Assembly: GCA_963738575.1 (NCBI GenBank)
Contig: CAVTWY010000002.1
Location: forward strand, 558,001 to 622,000
Source: CAVTWY01 sp963738575
Lineage (GTDB): Bacteria; Pseudomonadota; Gammaproteobacteria; Burkholderiales; Burkholderiaceae_C
Length of the DNA: 64,000 nucleotides
Reading direction: 5' to 3'
The notes under the pieces are model-generated. The model had not been told where the DNA came from. It searched no databases and saw only the letters and a list, made by a program, of their open reading frames with translations. Positions 7,882-17,833 of the stretch are shown here, piece after piece. A program made the translations under genes and the position numbers. Position 1 is the stretch's first letter, and each line of letters begins with the position of its first letter.

Positions 7882-8880
7882 CTATGGCGACCAAACTCGG
7901 CTTGCGCGCGACACCAGGGCATCCAAAGCCAGGGCCGCCTGCCAAGGATGGTCGGCTTTGGCCGCCAAAGCCATGAGCTCCATCGACCATTGACGCAGCG
8001 CTTTCCAGCTGGCGCCCTTCGGAATCACTTTGACCTCAAAGTACCTGGGCTCGGCACCGGCAGCCGCGCACATGCTGTCATGGCACAGTTTGCTAAGCGC
8101 ATCCACGCCTGCCACCACCGACCATCCGGCCAATGCTGCGGCGTCCCCTCGTTTAACGCGTGCTGGCAGGTCACGCCAAGCCCTGGCGTCAATGCCTTGG
8201 GCGGCCATGTCTCTCGCCGCCACTGGCTCGCCGCCCGCAGCATCCAACAACACTTCTGCATCGACCACCCCTTGGGCCGCGAGCCATGCCAAGGCCTCAG
8301 GTCGTGTTGGCAAGGGCAAGTGCAGGTGTTGGCAACGGCTTGCAATCGTCGGAAGCAAATCACCAGGGTGGCGGGCAGTCAAAATCAACTTGAGCAAGCC
8401 CGGCGGTTCCTCCAGGGTTTTGAGCAGGGCGTTGGCCGTGATGCTGTTCATGCGCGTTGCCGGGTGCACCACCATGACTTTGGCACGCGCGCGGGCAACC
8501 GTTCGACTGCCCCAATCGACGGCCATTCGCATCTCGTCGATGCGAATGTCTTGGCTCGGTTTGGTGCCTTTCTCATGCGCCTCATCGTCTGAACCGCCCT
8601 GCCATTTCAACGTCGCTTTCAGTGCTGCTGGCATCAGCACGTGAAGATCGGGGTGGATGTGGGTTTGCACCAAATGGCACTCTTCGCATCGCCCGCAGGG
8701 GCGCGCGGCAGGTTCATCATGCGCACAAAGTGTGGCCTGAGCATGGGACATCACCAGCTCCAACAACCCTCGGCCGTCACCCCCGAAAAGCAGCAAGGCA
8801 TGACCTGGTAGCAACGCCGCTTGATCAAGCGCGTTGCGCAGCCATGGCAGGGGCAAAACGCCGTCTTTACCTACCAGCAT
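7882..8880 (-). CDS. holB: DNA polymerase III subunit delta'
   Basis: A 332-residue clamp-loader subunit. Visible features are the zinc module CGRCEECHLVQTHIHPD (residues about 62-78), a sensor-like region DIRIDEMR, and MNSITANALLKTLEEPP, the conserved SRC-adjacent segment of delta' proteins, followed by TIASRCQ. The P-loop is degenerate (LLFGGDGRG), as expected for delta', which does not hydrolyse ATP. It begins 19 bp after tmk and is followed by pilZ, a standard operon. It works in the cytoplasm with delta and tau/gamma to load the beta clamp. Confidence 0.95.
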   Translation of the reverse strand: MLVGKDGVLPLPWLRNALDQAALLPGHALLLFGGDGRGLLELVMSHAQATLCAHDEPAARPCGRCEECHLVQTHIHPDLHVLMPAALKATLKWQGGSDDEAHEKGTKPSQDIRIDEMRMAVDWGSRTVARARAKVMVVHPATRMNSITANALLKTLEEPPGLLKLILTARHPGDLLPTIASRCQHLHLPLPTRPEALAWLAAQGVVDAEVLLDAAGGEPVAARDMAAQGIDARAWRDLPARVKRGDAAALAGWSVVAGVDALSKLCHDSMCAAAGAEPRYFEVKVIPKGASWKALRQWSMELMALAAKADHPWQAALALDALVSRASRVWSP

Positions 8881-8899
8881 GGTGAGGTCGTGTGGTGGC

Positions 8900-9523
8900 T
8901 CACCACCACCGTCTGGACTGCAAAGAAGCTGTCAATTGTTGCCACACCAAAGGGATGGAAAGCGTCGCATCGAGCGTGATAAATCGGCCAGGCGACAAGG
9001 CAATGCGTTGCACGTAGCCTTCGCGCACACGGGTGAAAAACGCTTCATCAAGTTGCTCAAACTTGTCGGGCGTGCGCGCCGCCGCCCGCCGCGAGGCCGC
9101 GACGGCGGCGGGTGCATCAAACCACAGCGTGAAGTCCGGCTGACGTTCGTGCTGAACCCACCGCTCAAGGTCAGACAAAACATCAAGTGACATCCCGCGC
9201 CCAGCGCCCTGGTAGGCAAACGTGGCATCGGTAAAGCGGTCACACAACACCGTCACGCCACGTTGCAACGCGGGCTCGATCACGCAGCGCAAGTGGTCTC
9301 GTCGAGCCGCAAACACCAGCAGCGACTCGGTCAACATGTCCATGGGTTGGTGCAGCACCAGGTCACGCAAAGACTCAGCGAGCGGCGTTCCGCCAGGCTC
9401 GCGCGTGCACAGCACTGCCACACCTTGAGCCCTCAGCCAATCCGCCAGCGTTGCAATGTGCGTGGACTTCCCGGCGCCGTCGATGCCTTCGAAAGTAATG
9501 AATCTTGCTTGTATCGTGGCCAT
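8900..9523 (-). CDS. tmk: Thymidylate kinase
   Basis: About 207 aa. It phosphorylates dTMP to dTDP. The P-loop FEGIDGAGKST lies at residues 10-20, the DR(Y/F) motif is CDRFTDATFAYQGAGRG, and the LID/base-binding region is TREPGGTPLAE. The ATG at 9523 is chosen because the P-loop then sits at the usual position; an open extension upstream overlaps mltG and is unlikely to be translated. Only 7 bp separate it from the end of mltG, so the two are probably co-transcribed. Confidence 0.96.
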   Translation of the reverse strand: MATIQARFITFEGIDGAGKSTHIATLADWLRAQGVAVLCTREPGGTPLAESLRDLVLHQPMDMLTESLLVFAARRDHLRCVIEPALQRGVTVLCDRFTDATFAYQGAGRGMSLDVLSDLERWVQHERQPDFTLWFDAPAAVAASRRAAARTPDKFEQLDEAFFTRVREGYVQRIALSPGRFITLDATLSIPLVWQQLTASLQSRRWW

Positions 9524-9530
9524 GGGGTGG

Positions 9531-10529
9531 TTACTGACCCCGCTGGTACTTGTTGACGGCGCGGTTGTGAGCGTCAAGCGTTTCACTGAAGATGCTGCCC
9601 CCACTGCCATCGCTGCGCGCCACAAAATAGAGCGCCTTGGTGCTGTCGGGCTTTACAGCGGCGCGAAGCGAAGATGCGCCAGGCATCGAAATCGGCGTGG
9701 GCGGCAGTCCCATTCGGGTGTAGGTGTTGTATGGCGTGTCGGCCAGCAAATCACGACGGCGCAGATTGCCATCAAAAGCGTCGCCCAGCCCATAAATCAC
9801 GGTTGGGTCGGTTTGCAGCCGCATGCTGATGCGCAGGCGATTGTTGAATACACCTGCGACTTTGCCGCGATCAGACTCCAAGCCGGTCTCCTTCTCAACA
9901 ATGGACGCAAGGATGAGCGCATCTTCTTTGGTCTTGAGTGGCGAATCGGACGCACGAAGGGCCCACGCCTTTTCAAGCTGTTGCTGTTGCATGGCATGGG
10001 CCCTCTTGAGCACGGTCGTGTCACTCACCCCACGGCTGTAAGCGTAGGTGTCAGGGTAGAACCGCCCTTCCGGCATCATGCCTGGTAAGCCTATCGCCTT
10101 CATCACATCGGCGTCGCTCAATCCCGTCAAGGTTTGTCGCAATTGAGGCGCTTTGGCAAGCGCTTGGCGAAACTGTTTGAAGGTCCAACCTTCCAGCAAT
10201 TTCACTGTCTCCAGGATCTCTTCGCCCCTCACCATTTTGTCGAGCAGCTGACGCGGCGTGATGCTTTCTTTCACGACGTAGCTTCCAGCACGAATCTTGC
10301 GAGACTGTCCTGACCAGCGAAACCAACCCAACAACAGCCGGGCATCGGCCTTGACACCTGCCTTAACCCAGGCGTTGGCCATGGCCTGGGGCGACATGCC
10401 TGGCTCGATGGAGACCTCGGTCGGTGTGGTGGTCAACGGCATCGGTTGATCCACCCACCAATAGGCTGCGGCCGCCAGCAGGCCGCATGCGACCAACACC
10501 ACCAGCACCAAGCGCGCGATCCATTTCAC
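9531..10529 (-). CDS. mltG: Endolytic murein transglycosylase MltG
   Basis: About 332 aa. One N-terminal membrane anchor (IARLVLVVLVACGLLAAAAYWW) is followed by a LysM-like region and the YceG/MltG catalytic domain; the catalytic Glu lies in ASIVEKETG, and MRLQTDPTVIYG, NTYTRMGLPPTPISMPG and the C-terminal ALYFVA are signature stretches. It cuts nascent glycan strands at the periplasmic face of the inner membrane. The start is the GTG at 10529 with AAGGAG upstream; an open N-terminal extension to about 10850 overlaps the divergent ygfZ and is not supported. It heads the mltG-tmk-holB-pilZ-tatD run. Confidence 0.93.
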   Translation of the reverse strand: MKWIARLVLVVLVACGLLAAAAYWWVDQPMPLTTTPTEVSIEPGMSPQAMANAWVKAGVKADARLLLGWFRWSGQSRKIRAGSYVVKESITPRQLLDKMVRGEEILETVKLLEGWTFKQFRQALAKAPQLRQTLTGLSDADVMKAIGLPGMMPEGRFYPDTYAYSRGVSDTTVLKRAHAMQQQQLEKAWALRASDSPLKTKEDALILASIVEKETGLESDRGKVAGVFNNRLRISMRLQTDPTVIYGLGDAFDGNLRRRDLLADTPYNTYTRMGLPPTPISMPGASSLRAAVKPDSTKALYFVARSDGSGGSIFSETLDAHNRAVNKYQRGQ

Positions 10530-10573
10530 AGCGGGGGCTCTCCTTGCCGCAACAGCGCAGCTGCCTCGCTGTG

Positions 10574-11533
10574 ATGATAATCGCCCCCATGACCCAGCCG
10601 CCGACGCCAGCCTCAACCCCACCCATGATGCCGAATTTGCCGCCCTCAGGACAAACAACACTCCATGATTGGGGCGTGATTCGCGCTGCGGGTCTGGATG
10701 CCGCCGTGTTTTTGCAAGGCCAATTGACGCAAGATGTGCAAGCCCTCGACGCTGGTCGCGCCTGCTGGGCAGGGTACTGCTCCGCCAAAGGACGGTTGTT
10801 GGCCACGTTTTTGGTGTGGCGACCCGCTCCAGACGAGTTCTTGTTGGCATGCCGCTCCGACGTGTTGCACACCACGCTAAAGCGTTTGTCGATGTACGTG
10901 ATGCGTGCCAAATGCAAGCTCAGTGACGCGTCCGAGCAGGTTCCACTGGTTGGTTGCTGGGGTGCGAGCGCCGCCACGCCAGCGCTTGCGCCGGGCCAGG
11001 TTCGCGACGGTTGCATCGGCTTAACGCCTGTGCAAGGGTTGGCGCGCAGCATCATCATGCGGGTCACGCACGCATCCGATGACGAACCTGAGAAACGTTC
11101 TGTGTGGGCTTGGATGGAGGTCGCAAGCGGTGTGCCGCAAGTCGTCGGTAGCACGGGAGATGCCTTTGTTCCGCAAATGATCAACTGGGAATTGGTGGGC
11201 GGTGTGAGCTTCAAAAAAGGTTGCTTTCCTGGCCAAGAAGTGGTTGCTCGAAGCCAGTACCGAGGCACCCTGAAGCGCCGCATGCAGCTGTTCAGCAGTG
11301 GCGCACCGATGGTGGCCGGCCAAGAGGTGTTTCATGCCAGTGATGCCTTGCAACCGGCCGGCACCGTCGTCAACGCAGCCTCATACCAAGGAAACCACCT
11401 GGCCTTGGTGTCTTTGAAGTCCGCCGTCCTCGATGCGACAGGCTCTACACGCTTGGCACTGGTGCGAGCCGACGGCGCATCGATGATGCAACAGCCGATG
11501 GCCTATGACGTACCACTCGAGGCTGCCGATTGA
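10574..11533 (+). CDS. ygfZ: Folate-binding protein YgfZ
   Basis: About 319 aa, a GcvT-like tetrahydrofolate-binding protein that helps maturation or repair of Fe-S clusters. The diagnostic KGCFPGQEVVARSQYRG motif is present (about residues 215-231), and FLQGQLTQDV near the N-terminus is also typical. The start is not certain: ATG 10574 and ATG 10589 are both possible and neither has a good ribosome-binding site. It is divergent from mltG with 44 bp between start codons, the usual arrangement in Burkholderiales, and is followed by a small DUF4936-like gene. Confidence 0.93.
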   Translation: MIIAPMTQPPTPASTPPMMPNLPPSGQTTLHDWGVIRAAGLDAAVFLQGQLTQDVQALDAGRACWAGYCSAKGRLLATFLVWRPAPDEFLLACRSDVLHTTLKRLSMYVMRAKCKLSDASEQVPLVGCWGASAATPALAPGQVRDGCIGLTPVQGLARSIIMRVTHASDDEPEKRSVWAWMEVASGVPQVVGSTGDAFVPQMINWELVGGVSFKKGCFPGQEVVARSQYRGTLKRRMQLFSSGAPMVAGQEVFHASDALQPAGTVVNAASYQGNHLALVSLKSAVLDATGSTRLALVRADGASMMQQPMAYDVPLEAAD

Positions 11534-11563
11534 ACGGCGCTGCACCAAAACCAGAAGGTTTGC

Positions 11564-11890
11564 GTGGAGCTCTTCATCTATTACCGCGTCGTCAATCCGG
11601 ACGAGGCTTGCAAGGCAGTCATGGCTGCTCAACACCACTTGACGGCCACGCGTGCAAGGGCACTGCGTGCGGCTTGCTTTATTCGCTGGGATGCCCGTGG
11701 CGCCACGTTGATGGAAACCTACGCACACGACGATCCGGGGCTGACGGCTGAAGTGGTGGCGTTGATTGACGCATCGGTCGCCGCTGCGGTGGCACCGTGG
11801 GCTGAGGGAGAAAGGCGTGTGGAATGGTTTGAGCGCGTCAGCGCTGGCAGCCTACCGCTTGCGCAATGCCCTTCAAAGCGCCCCTTGTAG
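11564..11890 (+). CDS. DUF4936-like small protein
   Basis: A 108-residue protein starting at GTG 11564 with AGAAGG about 7 bases upstream. It begins MELFIYYRV and contains RWDARGATLMETYAHDD, resembling the small DUF4936 family found next to ygfZ in betaproteobacteria. The fold looks like a small ferredoxin-like alpha/beta domain. No catalytic residues are evident and the function is unknown. It lies 30 bp after ygfZ and converges on the thioesterase gene, whose stop codon is only about 14 bp away. Confidence 0.8.
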   Translation: MELFIYYRVVNPDEACKAVMAAQHHLTATRARALRAACFIRWDARGATLMETYAHDDPGLTAEVVALIDASVAAAVAPWAEGERRVEWFERVSAGSLPLAQCPSKRPL

Positions 11891-11904
11891 CGCCCTTCGA
11901 TTTG

Positions 11905-12765
11905 CTAAACGCCGCAGCTCAAATTCAATGGCACCAGACCATCGGTGCCAGACCCCGACAACGACCACCCTGCCGCCACCAATCGACGCACCAGTCCCTG
12001 CGGCGCCAGCGTGTGCATGTGCAGGGCGCCGCGCTGCCCTGCGCTGCTTCGCGCAGCGTTTAGCAAGTTGTCCAACACCTCCGAATGCCGAAGGTTTGGC
12101 GTCACCACCAAACCGTCCAACTGAAACACAGTCGGTGATTCGGTCTCGCGCAACCGAGCTGCTGCAATACACATCCCGAGTCGGTTTTGCAACCACACGT
12201 GATGACTGTTGTCGTCGCTGAAGGCATGCATCGAAGCGGTCAGCAACGCGGTGTCCTCAGCGTCAAGGCTTCTGCGCAATGCCATAACAGGCATTGCGCC
12301 ACCCGCCCCTGCGGTTGCACCAGGTTGCACCATCGATTGCCCCGCTTCAAACGCCTCCAGCACTTCGCGCAAGGCCGCAGGGATGGGTTCACTTGTTTGG
12401 GTGGCAGGGTTTGCATAGACATAAATCAGCTCGCCGTGCACCAATGCCTTGTCGCGTCGGAAGACGGCGCACTGCAGATTCATCGACGAGCGCCCCAAGC
12501 GGCTCAGCCGCACCCCCACGTGCAATGCGTCATCGTAGCGTGCAGAGGCTTCGTATTCCACGGTGGCTTTGCGCACAAACAAGTCGCCCCCGAAGCTCGC
12601 CATGGTGTCGTGGTACGGGAGGGCCATGGCGCGCCAGTAGCTTGCAACCGCAGTGTCAAAGTACGTCAAATAGTGGCCATTGAAGACAATCTTTTGAATG
12701 TCAACCTCGGCCCACCTCACACGCATCGGGTCCAAACACCTGAAGCTTTCTCGACTCAATGCCAT
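11905..12765 (-). CDS. YbgC/FadM-type thioesterase fused to a GNAT-like domain
   Basis: A 286-residue two-domain protein. Residues 1-135 are a hotdog-fold acyl-CoA thioesterase: RVRWAEVDIQKIVFNGHYLTYFD holds the catalytic Asp and the helix-start Asn/His, followed by the beta strands VEYEASARYDD and NLQCAVFRRD. After an Ala/Gly-rich linker, residues about 155-286 resemble an acetyltransferase: QLDGLVVTPNLRH corresponds to the substrate strand and acyl-CoA loop, and LVRRLVAAGW to the final helix of a GNAT fold, but the usual R-x-x-G-x-G/A loop is not intact, so acetyltransferase activity is doubtful. The substrate is probably a short acyl-CoA. It is transcribed alone, convergent with the DUF4936-like gene. 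Confidence 0.85.
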   Translation of the reverse strand: MALSRESFRCLDPMRVRWAEVDIQKIVFNGHYLTYFDTAVASYWRAMALPYHDTMASFGGDLFVRKATVEYEASARYDDALHVGVRLSRLGRSSMNLQCAVFRRDKALVHGELIYVYANPATQTSEPIPAALREVLEAFEAGQSMVQPGATAGAGGAMPVMALRRSLDAEDTALLTASMHAFSDDNSHHVWLQNRLGMCIAAARLRETESPTVFQLDGLVVTPNLRHSEVLDNLLNAARSSAGQRGALHMHTLAPQGLVRRLVAAGWSLSGSGTDGLVPLNLSCGV

Positions 12766-12823
12766 GGCCTACCTTCCATTTTGAACGCATGATTCAGAGC
12801 ACCCTGCCCTGCCCGCACCCACG

Positions 12824-12858
12824 AAAAAGACCGGTTCCGCAAGGCACGAAACCGGTCT
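12824..12858 (-). terminator. Rho-independent terminator of aceA
   Basis: Read on the minus strand, a 12-base stem AGACCGGTTTCG with one mismatch pairs with CGGAACCGGTCT (12858-12847 with 12839-12828) around a 7-base loop, followed directly by TTTTTCG. It lies 40-75 bp after the aceA stop codon and is the clearest intrinsic terminator in the window. Confidence 0.85.
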
Positions 12859-12898
12859 GGTGGCTGGGCTCTTTCAGGCGGGTCGCCGCGCTCGAAGG

Positions 12899-14197
<1,299 letters not shown>

Positions 14198-14546
14198 GGA
14201 GGTCCTTTCGAAGGCGGTCGTGGGTTGATTGAAATTTGCGGAGACGAAATGGAACAAGTACTGGCCCAAGGGTACCGGAATTGCTGCGCTGCGGCCACAT
14301 TGGCTTGGGTGTATCGCTCCAATTAATAATGTTAAATATCAACGACTTACGGCGCTTGGTTTTGCCATGCGGTGCCAAATTAAGACAATTCTAAAAAGTG
14401 TGCTGCACTGCGGCATTTACATTTATCACCATGTGAAATGTGAACCGGCATGTGCAAAAAGCCTTCAGCTGGCGCCTTTCGCCGCGACCGAAGCTAGACT
14501 TCAAGTACAGATCATCAACTTGACCTAACAATGTATGGGAGCTGGC
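14198..14546. promoter_or_regulatory. Divergent intergenic region between aceA and the aminotransferase
   Basis: This 349-bp gap holds no convincing gene. It contains two AT-rich stretches (about 14318-14345 and 14375-14440), consistent with divergent promoters, and an imperfect inverted repeat CATTTACAT / ATGTGAAATG at 14414-14422 and 14431-14440, which could be an operator. No clear -35/-10 pair could be fixed by eye. Confidence 0.45.
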
Positions 14547-15854
14547 ATGGCCAAACCGTTGGACGCTTATTGGATGCCCTTCACGGCCAATCGCCAGTTC
14601 AAGAAGGCGCCACGCATGCTGAGCAAAGCCTTGGGCATGCATTACTGGACCCCTGAAGGTCGCTCGATCTTGGACGCCACGTCGGGCATGTGGTGTGTCA
14701 ACGCTGGCCATGGTCGCCCCAAGATTGTCAAAGCCATTGCCGACCAGGCTGCAGAAATGGATTACGCGCCGCCGTTTCAAATGGCACACCCCAAAGCGTT
14801 TGAGTTGGCCGATGCGCTGGTGAAGCTCATGCCGCCAGGGCTTGACCGGGTTTTTTACACCAACTCAGGGTCCGAATCGGTGGACACCGCGCTCAAAATG
14901 GCCATCGCCTACCACCGCATTCGCGGCGAAGGCACGCGAACACGTCTGATTGGCCGGGAGCGTGGGTACCACGGGGTCAATTTTGGGGGCATCTCGGTGG
15001 GCGGTATCGTGGCCAATCGAAAGCACTTTGGCACCCTGTTGGCAGGTGTTGACCACATTCGACACACCCATGATTTGCAGCGCAACGCGTTTTCGGTGGG
15101 CCAACCCGATCATGGTGCCGAACTGGCCGATGACCTGGAGCGCCTGGTCACCTTGCACGACGCATCCACCATCGCAGCAGTGATTGTGGAGCCCGTGGCG
15201 GGATCCACCGGCGTGCTGATCCCCCCCAAGGGCTACTTGGAGCGTTTGCGCGCCATTTGCGACAAGCATGGCATCTTGCTGATTTTTGACGAAGTCATCA
15301 CCGGGTTTGGTCGCACCGGTCAGCCATTTGCAGCGCAGACTTTCAACGTCACCCCTGACATGATGACGGTCGCCAAAGGCATCACGAACGGTTGCGTTCC
15401 GATGGGTGCCGTGATCTGCAAAAGCGCGATTCACGACGTCTTCATGAACGGTCCCGAACACTTGATCGAGTTTTTTCACGGCTACACGTACTCGGCCCAC
15501 CCCCTGGCGTGCGCTGCGGGGTTGGGAACGCTCGAGACCTATGCAGACGACGCCCTGTTGACCCCCAGTCAAGCAATCCAGGACTGCTTCGCCAAGGGCG
15601 TTCATTCATTGCGTGGATTGCCCCATGTCATCGACACGCGCACCATCGGCTTGGTGGGCGCGATCGAGATGTCACCCATGGTGGGAGAGCCCACCAAGCG
15701 CGCGTTCAACGCGTTTTTGGATTGCTTTGATCAAGGCGTCTTGATACGCACCACCGGAGACATCATTGCGTTGAGCCCCCCGTTGATTGTGGAGCCAGCG
15801 CATGTTGATCAATTCATCAGCGCCATCGGTGCAGCGATCAAGCGCGCTGCTTAG
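14547..15854 (+). CDS. Omega-amino acid--pyruvate aminotransferase (class III)
   Basis: About 435 aa. Class III PLP transaminase: YTNSGSESVDTALKMA binds the cofactor phosphate, LIFDEVITGFGRTG carries the PLP-Asp, and VAKGITNGCVPMG the Schiff-base Lys. The N-terminus DAYWMPFTANRQFK and the FFHGYTYSAHPLACAA stretch resemble beta-alanine/omega-amino acid:pyruvate transaminases, so beta-alanine or a related omega-amine is a likely donor. The ATG at 14547 has GGGAG 5 bases upstream; ATG 14535 is an alternative. It is divergent from aceA and followed by a DMT exporter after 39 bp, possibly co-transcribed. Confidence 0.92.
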   Translation: MAKPLDAYWMPFTANRQFKKAPRMLSKALGMHYWTPEGRSILDATSGMWCVNAGHGRPKIVKAIADQAAEMDYAPPFQMAHPKAFELADALVKLMPPGLDRVFYTNSGSESVDTALKMAIAYHRIRGEGTRTRLIGRERGYHGVNFGGISVGGIVANRKHFGTLLAGVDHIRHTHDLQRNAFSVGQPDHGAELADDLERLVTLHDASTIAAVIVEPVAGSTGVLIPPKGYLERLRAICDKHGILLIFDEVITGFGRTGQPFAAQTFNVTPDMMTVAKGITNGCVPMGAVICKSAIHDVFMNGPEHLIEFFHGYTYSAHPLACAAGLGTLETYADDALLTPSQAIQDCFAKGVHSLRGLPHVIDTRTIGLVGAIEMSPMVGEPTKRAFNAFLDCFDQGVLIRTTGDIIALSPPLIVEPAHVDQFISAIGAAIKRAA

Positions 15855-15893
15855 TCGGCGTCACTGTCAATCGTTGCCAAGCACCCTTCGCGT

Positions 15894-16814
15894 GTGAACG
15901 CCCCCATCACCGCTTCTGCTGCTGTTCGGGTGCCGCTGCTTGCCTATGCCAGTCTGGCACTGGGCATGACGCTGGTGGGCACCTACGTTGCACTTTCCAC
16001 GTTGCTGGTGGCAGCCTTCCCCGTATTCCTTTTGGCATGGCTTCGATTCGGCGTCGCCGCCGCCGCCATGGCCCATTGGGTAAGACCAGCACCCCACGAC
16101 ACACCGTTGACCGCTGCCTCGCACCGGCTCTTGTTCTGGGAAAGCTTCTTGGGCAATTTCTTGTTCTCCATCTGCATGCTCTACGGCATCCGCCACAGCA
16201 CGGCGTTGGCGGCAGGCGTCACGATGGCGGCATTGCCTGCGGTGGTGGCACTCATGTCATGGTTGTTTTTGAAAGAGCCCGTGGGGTGGCGAGTTTGGGT
16301 AGGCGTGGTTTTCACCGTGTTGGGCATTGCGCTGGTGTCGCTCAACAAGCGCGACGCATCAGAAGCCTCGTCCTGGTGGGGCAACATCTTGCTGATCGGC
16401 GCTGTGATTTGCGAAGCGAGTTACGTCGTCATCGGCAAGCGCTTGACGCAAGGGGTGTCACCCAAACGCATCAGCGCGATTGTGAACCTGTGGGGACTCT
16501 TGCTGGTGACGCCTTTGGGCCTTTGGCAGGCGTATGAATTTGACTTTCGTGGCGTTGCACCGTCGATGTGGGGGTTGCTGATTTTTTATGCGCTGGCCGC
16601 GAGTGTTTGGTCCGTTTGGCTTTGGATGACGGGCTTGCGCCATGTGCCGGCATCGCGTGCTGGCGTGTTTATGGTGTTGCTGCCCATCACCGCAGCCGCC
16701 GTGGGTGTGTTGGTGTTGGGCGAGCGCTTCAGCGCCATGCAGATCGTTGCGTTTGGATTGGCGCTGACGGGTCTGATGCTCGCCGTGTGGCCTCAGCGGG
16801 CTCAAACCCCCTGA
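15894..16814 (+). CDS. EamA/DMT-family transporter
   Basis: A 306-residue ten-helix exporter of the drug/metabolite transporter superfamily with two EamA repeats (PAVVALMSWLFLKEPVGW ends the first; PITAAAVGVLVLGERFSA ends the second, the usual E-(P/R) motif at the repeat ends). It starts at the GTG at 15894; ribosome-binding support is weak. It lies 39 bp after the omega-aminotransferase, so it could export an amine or amino acid linked to that enzyme, but this is context inference only. It converges with dusA, the two genes overlapping by about 13 bases at their 3' ends. Confidence 0.9.
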   Translation: MNAPITASAAVRVPLLAYASLALGMTLVGTYVALSTLLVAAFPVFLLAWLRFGVAAAAMAHWVRPAPHDTPLTAASHRLLFWESFLGNFLFSICMLYGIRHSTALAAGVTMAALPAVVALMSWLFLKEPVGWRVWVGVVFTVLGIALVSLNKRDASEASSWWGNILLIGAVICEASYVVIGKRLTQGVSPKRISAIVNLWGLLLVTPLGLWQAYEFDFRGVAPSMWGLLIFYALAASVWSVWLWMTGLRHVPASRAGVFMVLLPITAAAVGVLVLGERFSAMQIVAFGLALTGLMLAVWPQRAQTP

Positions 16815-17833
16815 TCGGCCAAGGCAGGATCACCCGCTGAAGCCCGCAACGCCGCGCGGGCAAGGCAAGAGACCTCGAGAGGCGTTTCGCCTTTGAGGGA
16901 TTGGTCACTCCAGATTTGTCGCCATCGCCGCGCGCCAGGTTGTCCGTTGCGCAAGCCAAGCATGTGCCGCGCAATGGAAGGCCAGGCAATGCCGTGAACT
17001 GCCTGCCGCGTCATGTACTCCACCATGCCCTGCTCAACTTCATCACGGCTGGGGATCGCAGAGGATTCGCCAAAAAACTGCGAATCCCAATGACGCATCA
17101 TCCAAGGGTCGTGGTAGGCGGCGCGTCCCACCATGACACCGTCCATGGGACCAAGATGTTGCGCAATTTGTTGATCACTCTGCAAGCCACCGTTGATCAC
17201 CAGCGTCAAGGCATCAAAGTCGCGTTTAAGTTGGTGCGCATCGTGGTAGCGCAGGGGTGGCACATCGCGGTTGTCTTTCGGGCTCAGTCCGTCCAACCAC
17301 GCATTGCGAGCATGCACAATGAACGTTTTGCATCCGGCCTCGGACACAACTCCCACAAAGTCTCGAACAAAGCCGTAGCTCTCGTTCCTGTCGATGCCCA
17401 GGCGATGTTTCACCGTGATCGGAACGCCTTGGGCTGCATCAAGCATGGCTTTCACGCCATCGGCAACCAATAGGGGATGGGCCATCAAGCAAGCACCAAA
17501 CGCCCCTCGCTGCACGCGGTCACTGGGGCAACCACAGTTCAAATTGATCTCTGCATACCCCCAGTGCACCCCGATGGCCGTGGCCTTGGCAAGGTCGGCA
17601 GGGTCACTGCCACCCAATTGCAATGCCACTGGGTGCTCCTGCGGGTCAAAGTCCAAGTGCTTGGGGACATCGCCATGAATCAATGCACCGGTGGTGATCA
17701 TTTCGGTGTAAAGCCGTGTGCGCTTGGTTAGCAGGCGATGGAAGGCACGGCAGTGGCGGTCTGTCCACGCCATCATGGGTGCAACGCTGAGCAACCAAGG
17801 CGACGCAGCGTGTGCGGCAGTCGGGCGCGTCAT
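16802..17833 (-). CDS. dusA: tRNA-dihydrouridine(20/20a) synthase DusA
   Basis: About 343 aa, FMN- and NADPH-dependent reduction of U20/U20a in the tRNA D-loop. The N-terminal LSVAPMMAWTDRHCRAFHR, the catalytic Cys in EINLNCGCPSDRVQ, VKHRLGID and the C-terminal helical tRNA-binding region (ARHMLGLRNGQPGARRWRQ) identify DusA rather than DusB/C. The ATG at 17833 overlaps the cphA stop codon as TGATG, so translation is probably coupled to cyanophycin synthetase. An in-frame TTG three bases upstream is less likely. The link to cyanophycin is probably only genomic, although the coupling is notable. Confidence 0.94.
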   Translation of the reverse strand: MTRPTAAHAASPWLLSVAPMMAWTDRHCRAFHRLLTKRTRLYTEMITTGALIHGDVPKHLDFDPQEHPVALQLGGSDPADLAKATAIGVHWGYAEINLNCGCPSDRVQRGAFGACLMAHPLLVADGVKAMLDAAQGVPITVKHRLGIDRNESYGFVRDFVGVVSEAGCKTFIVHARNAWLDGLSPKDNRDVPPLRYHDAHQLKRDFDALTLVINGGLQSDQQIAQHLGPMDGVMVGRAAYHDPWMMRHWDSQFFGESSAIPSRDEVEQGMVEYMTRQAVHGIAWPSIARHMLGLRNGQPGARRWRQIWSDQSLKGETPLEVSCLARAALRASAGDPALADQGV

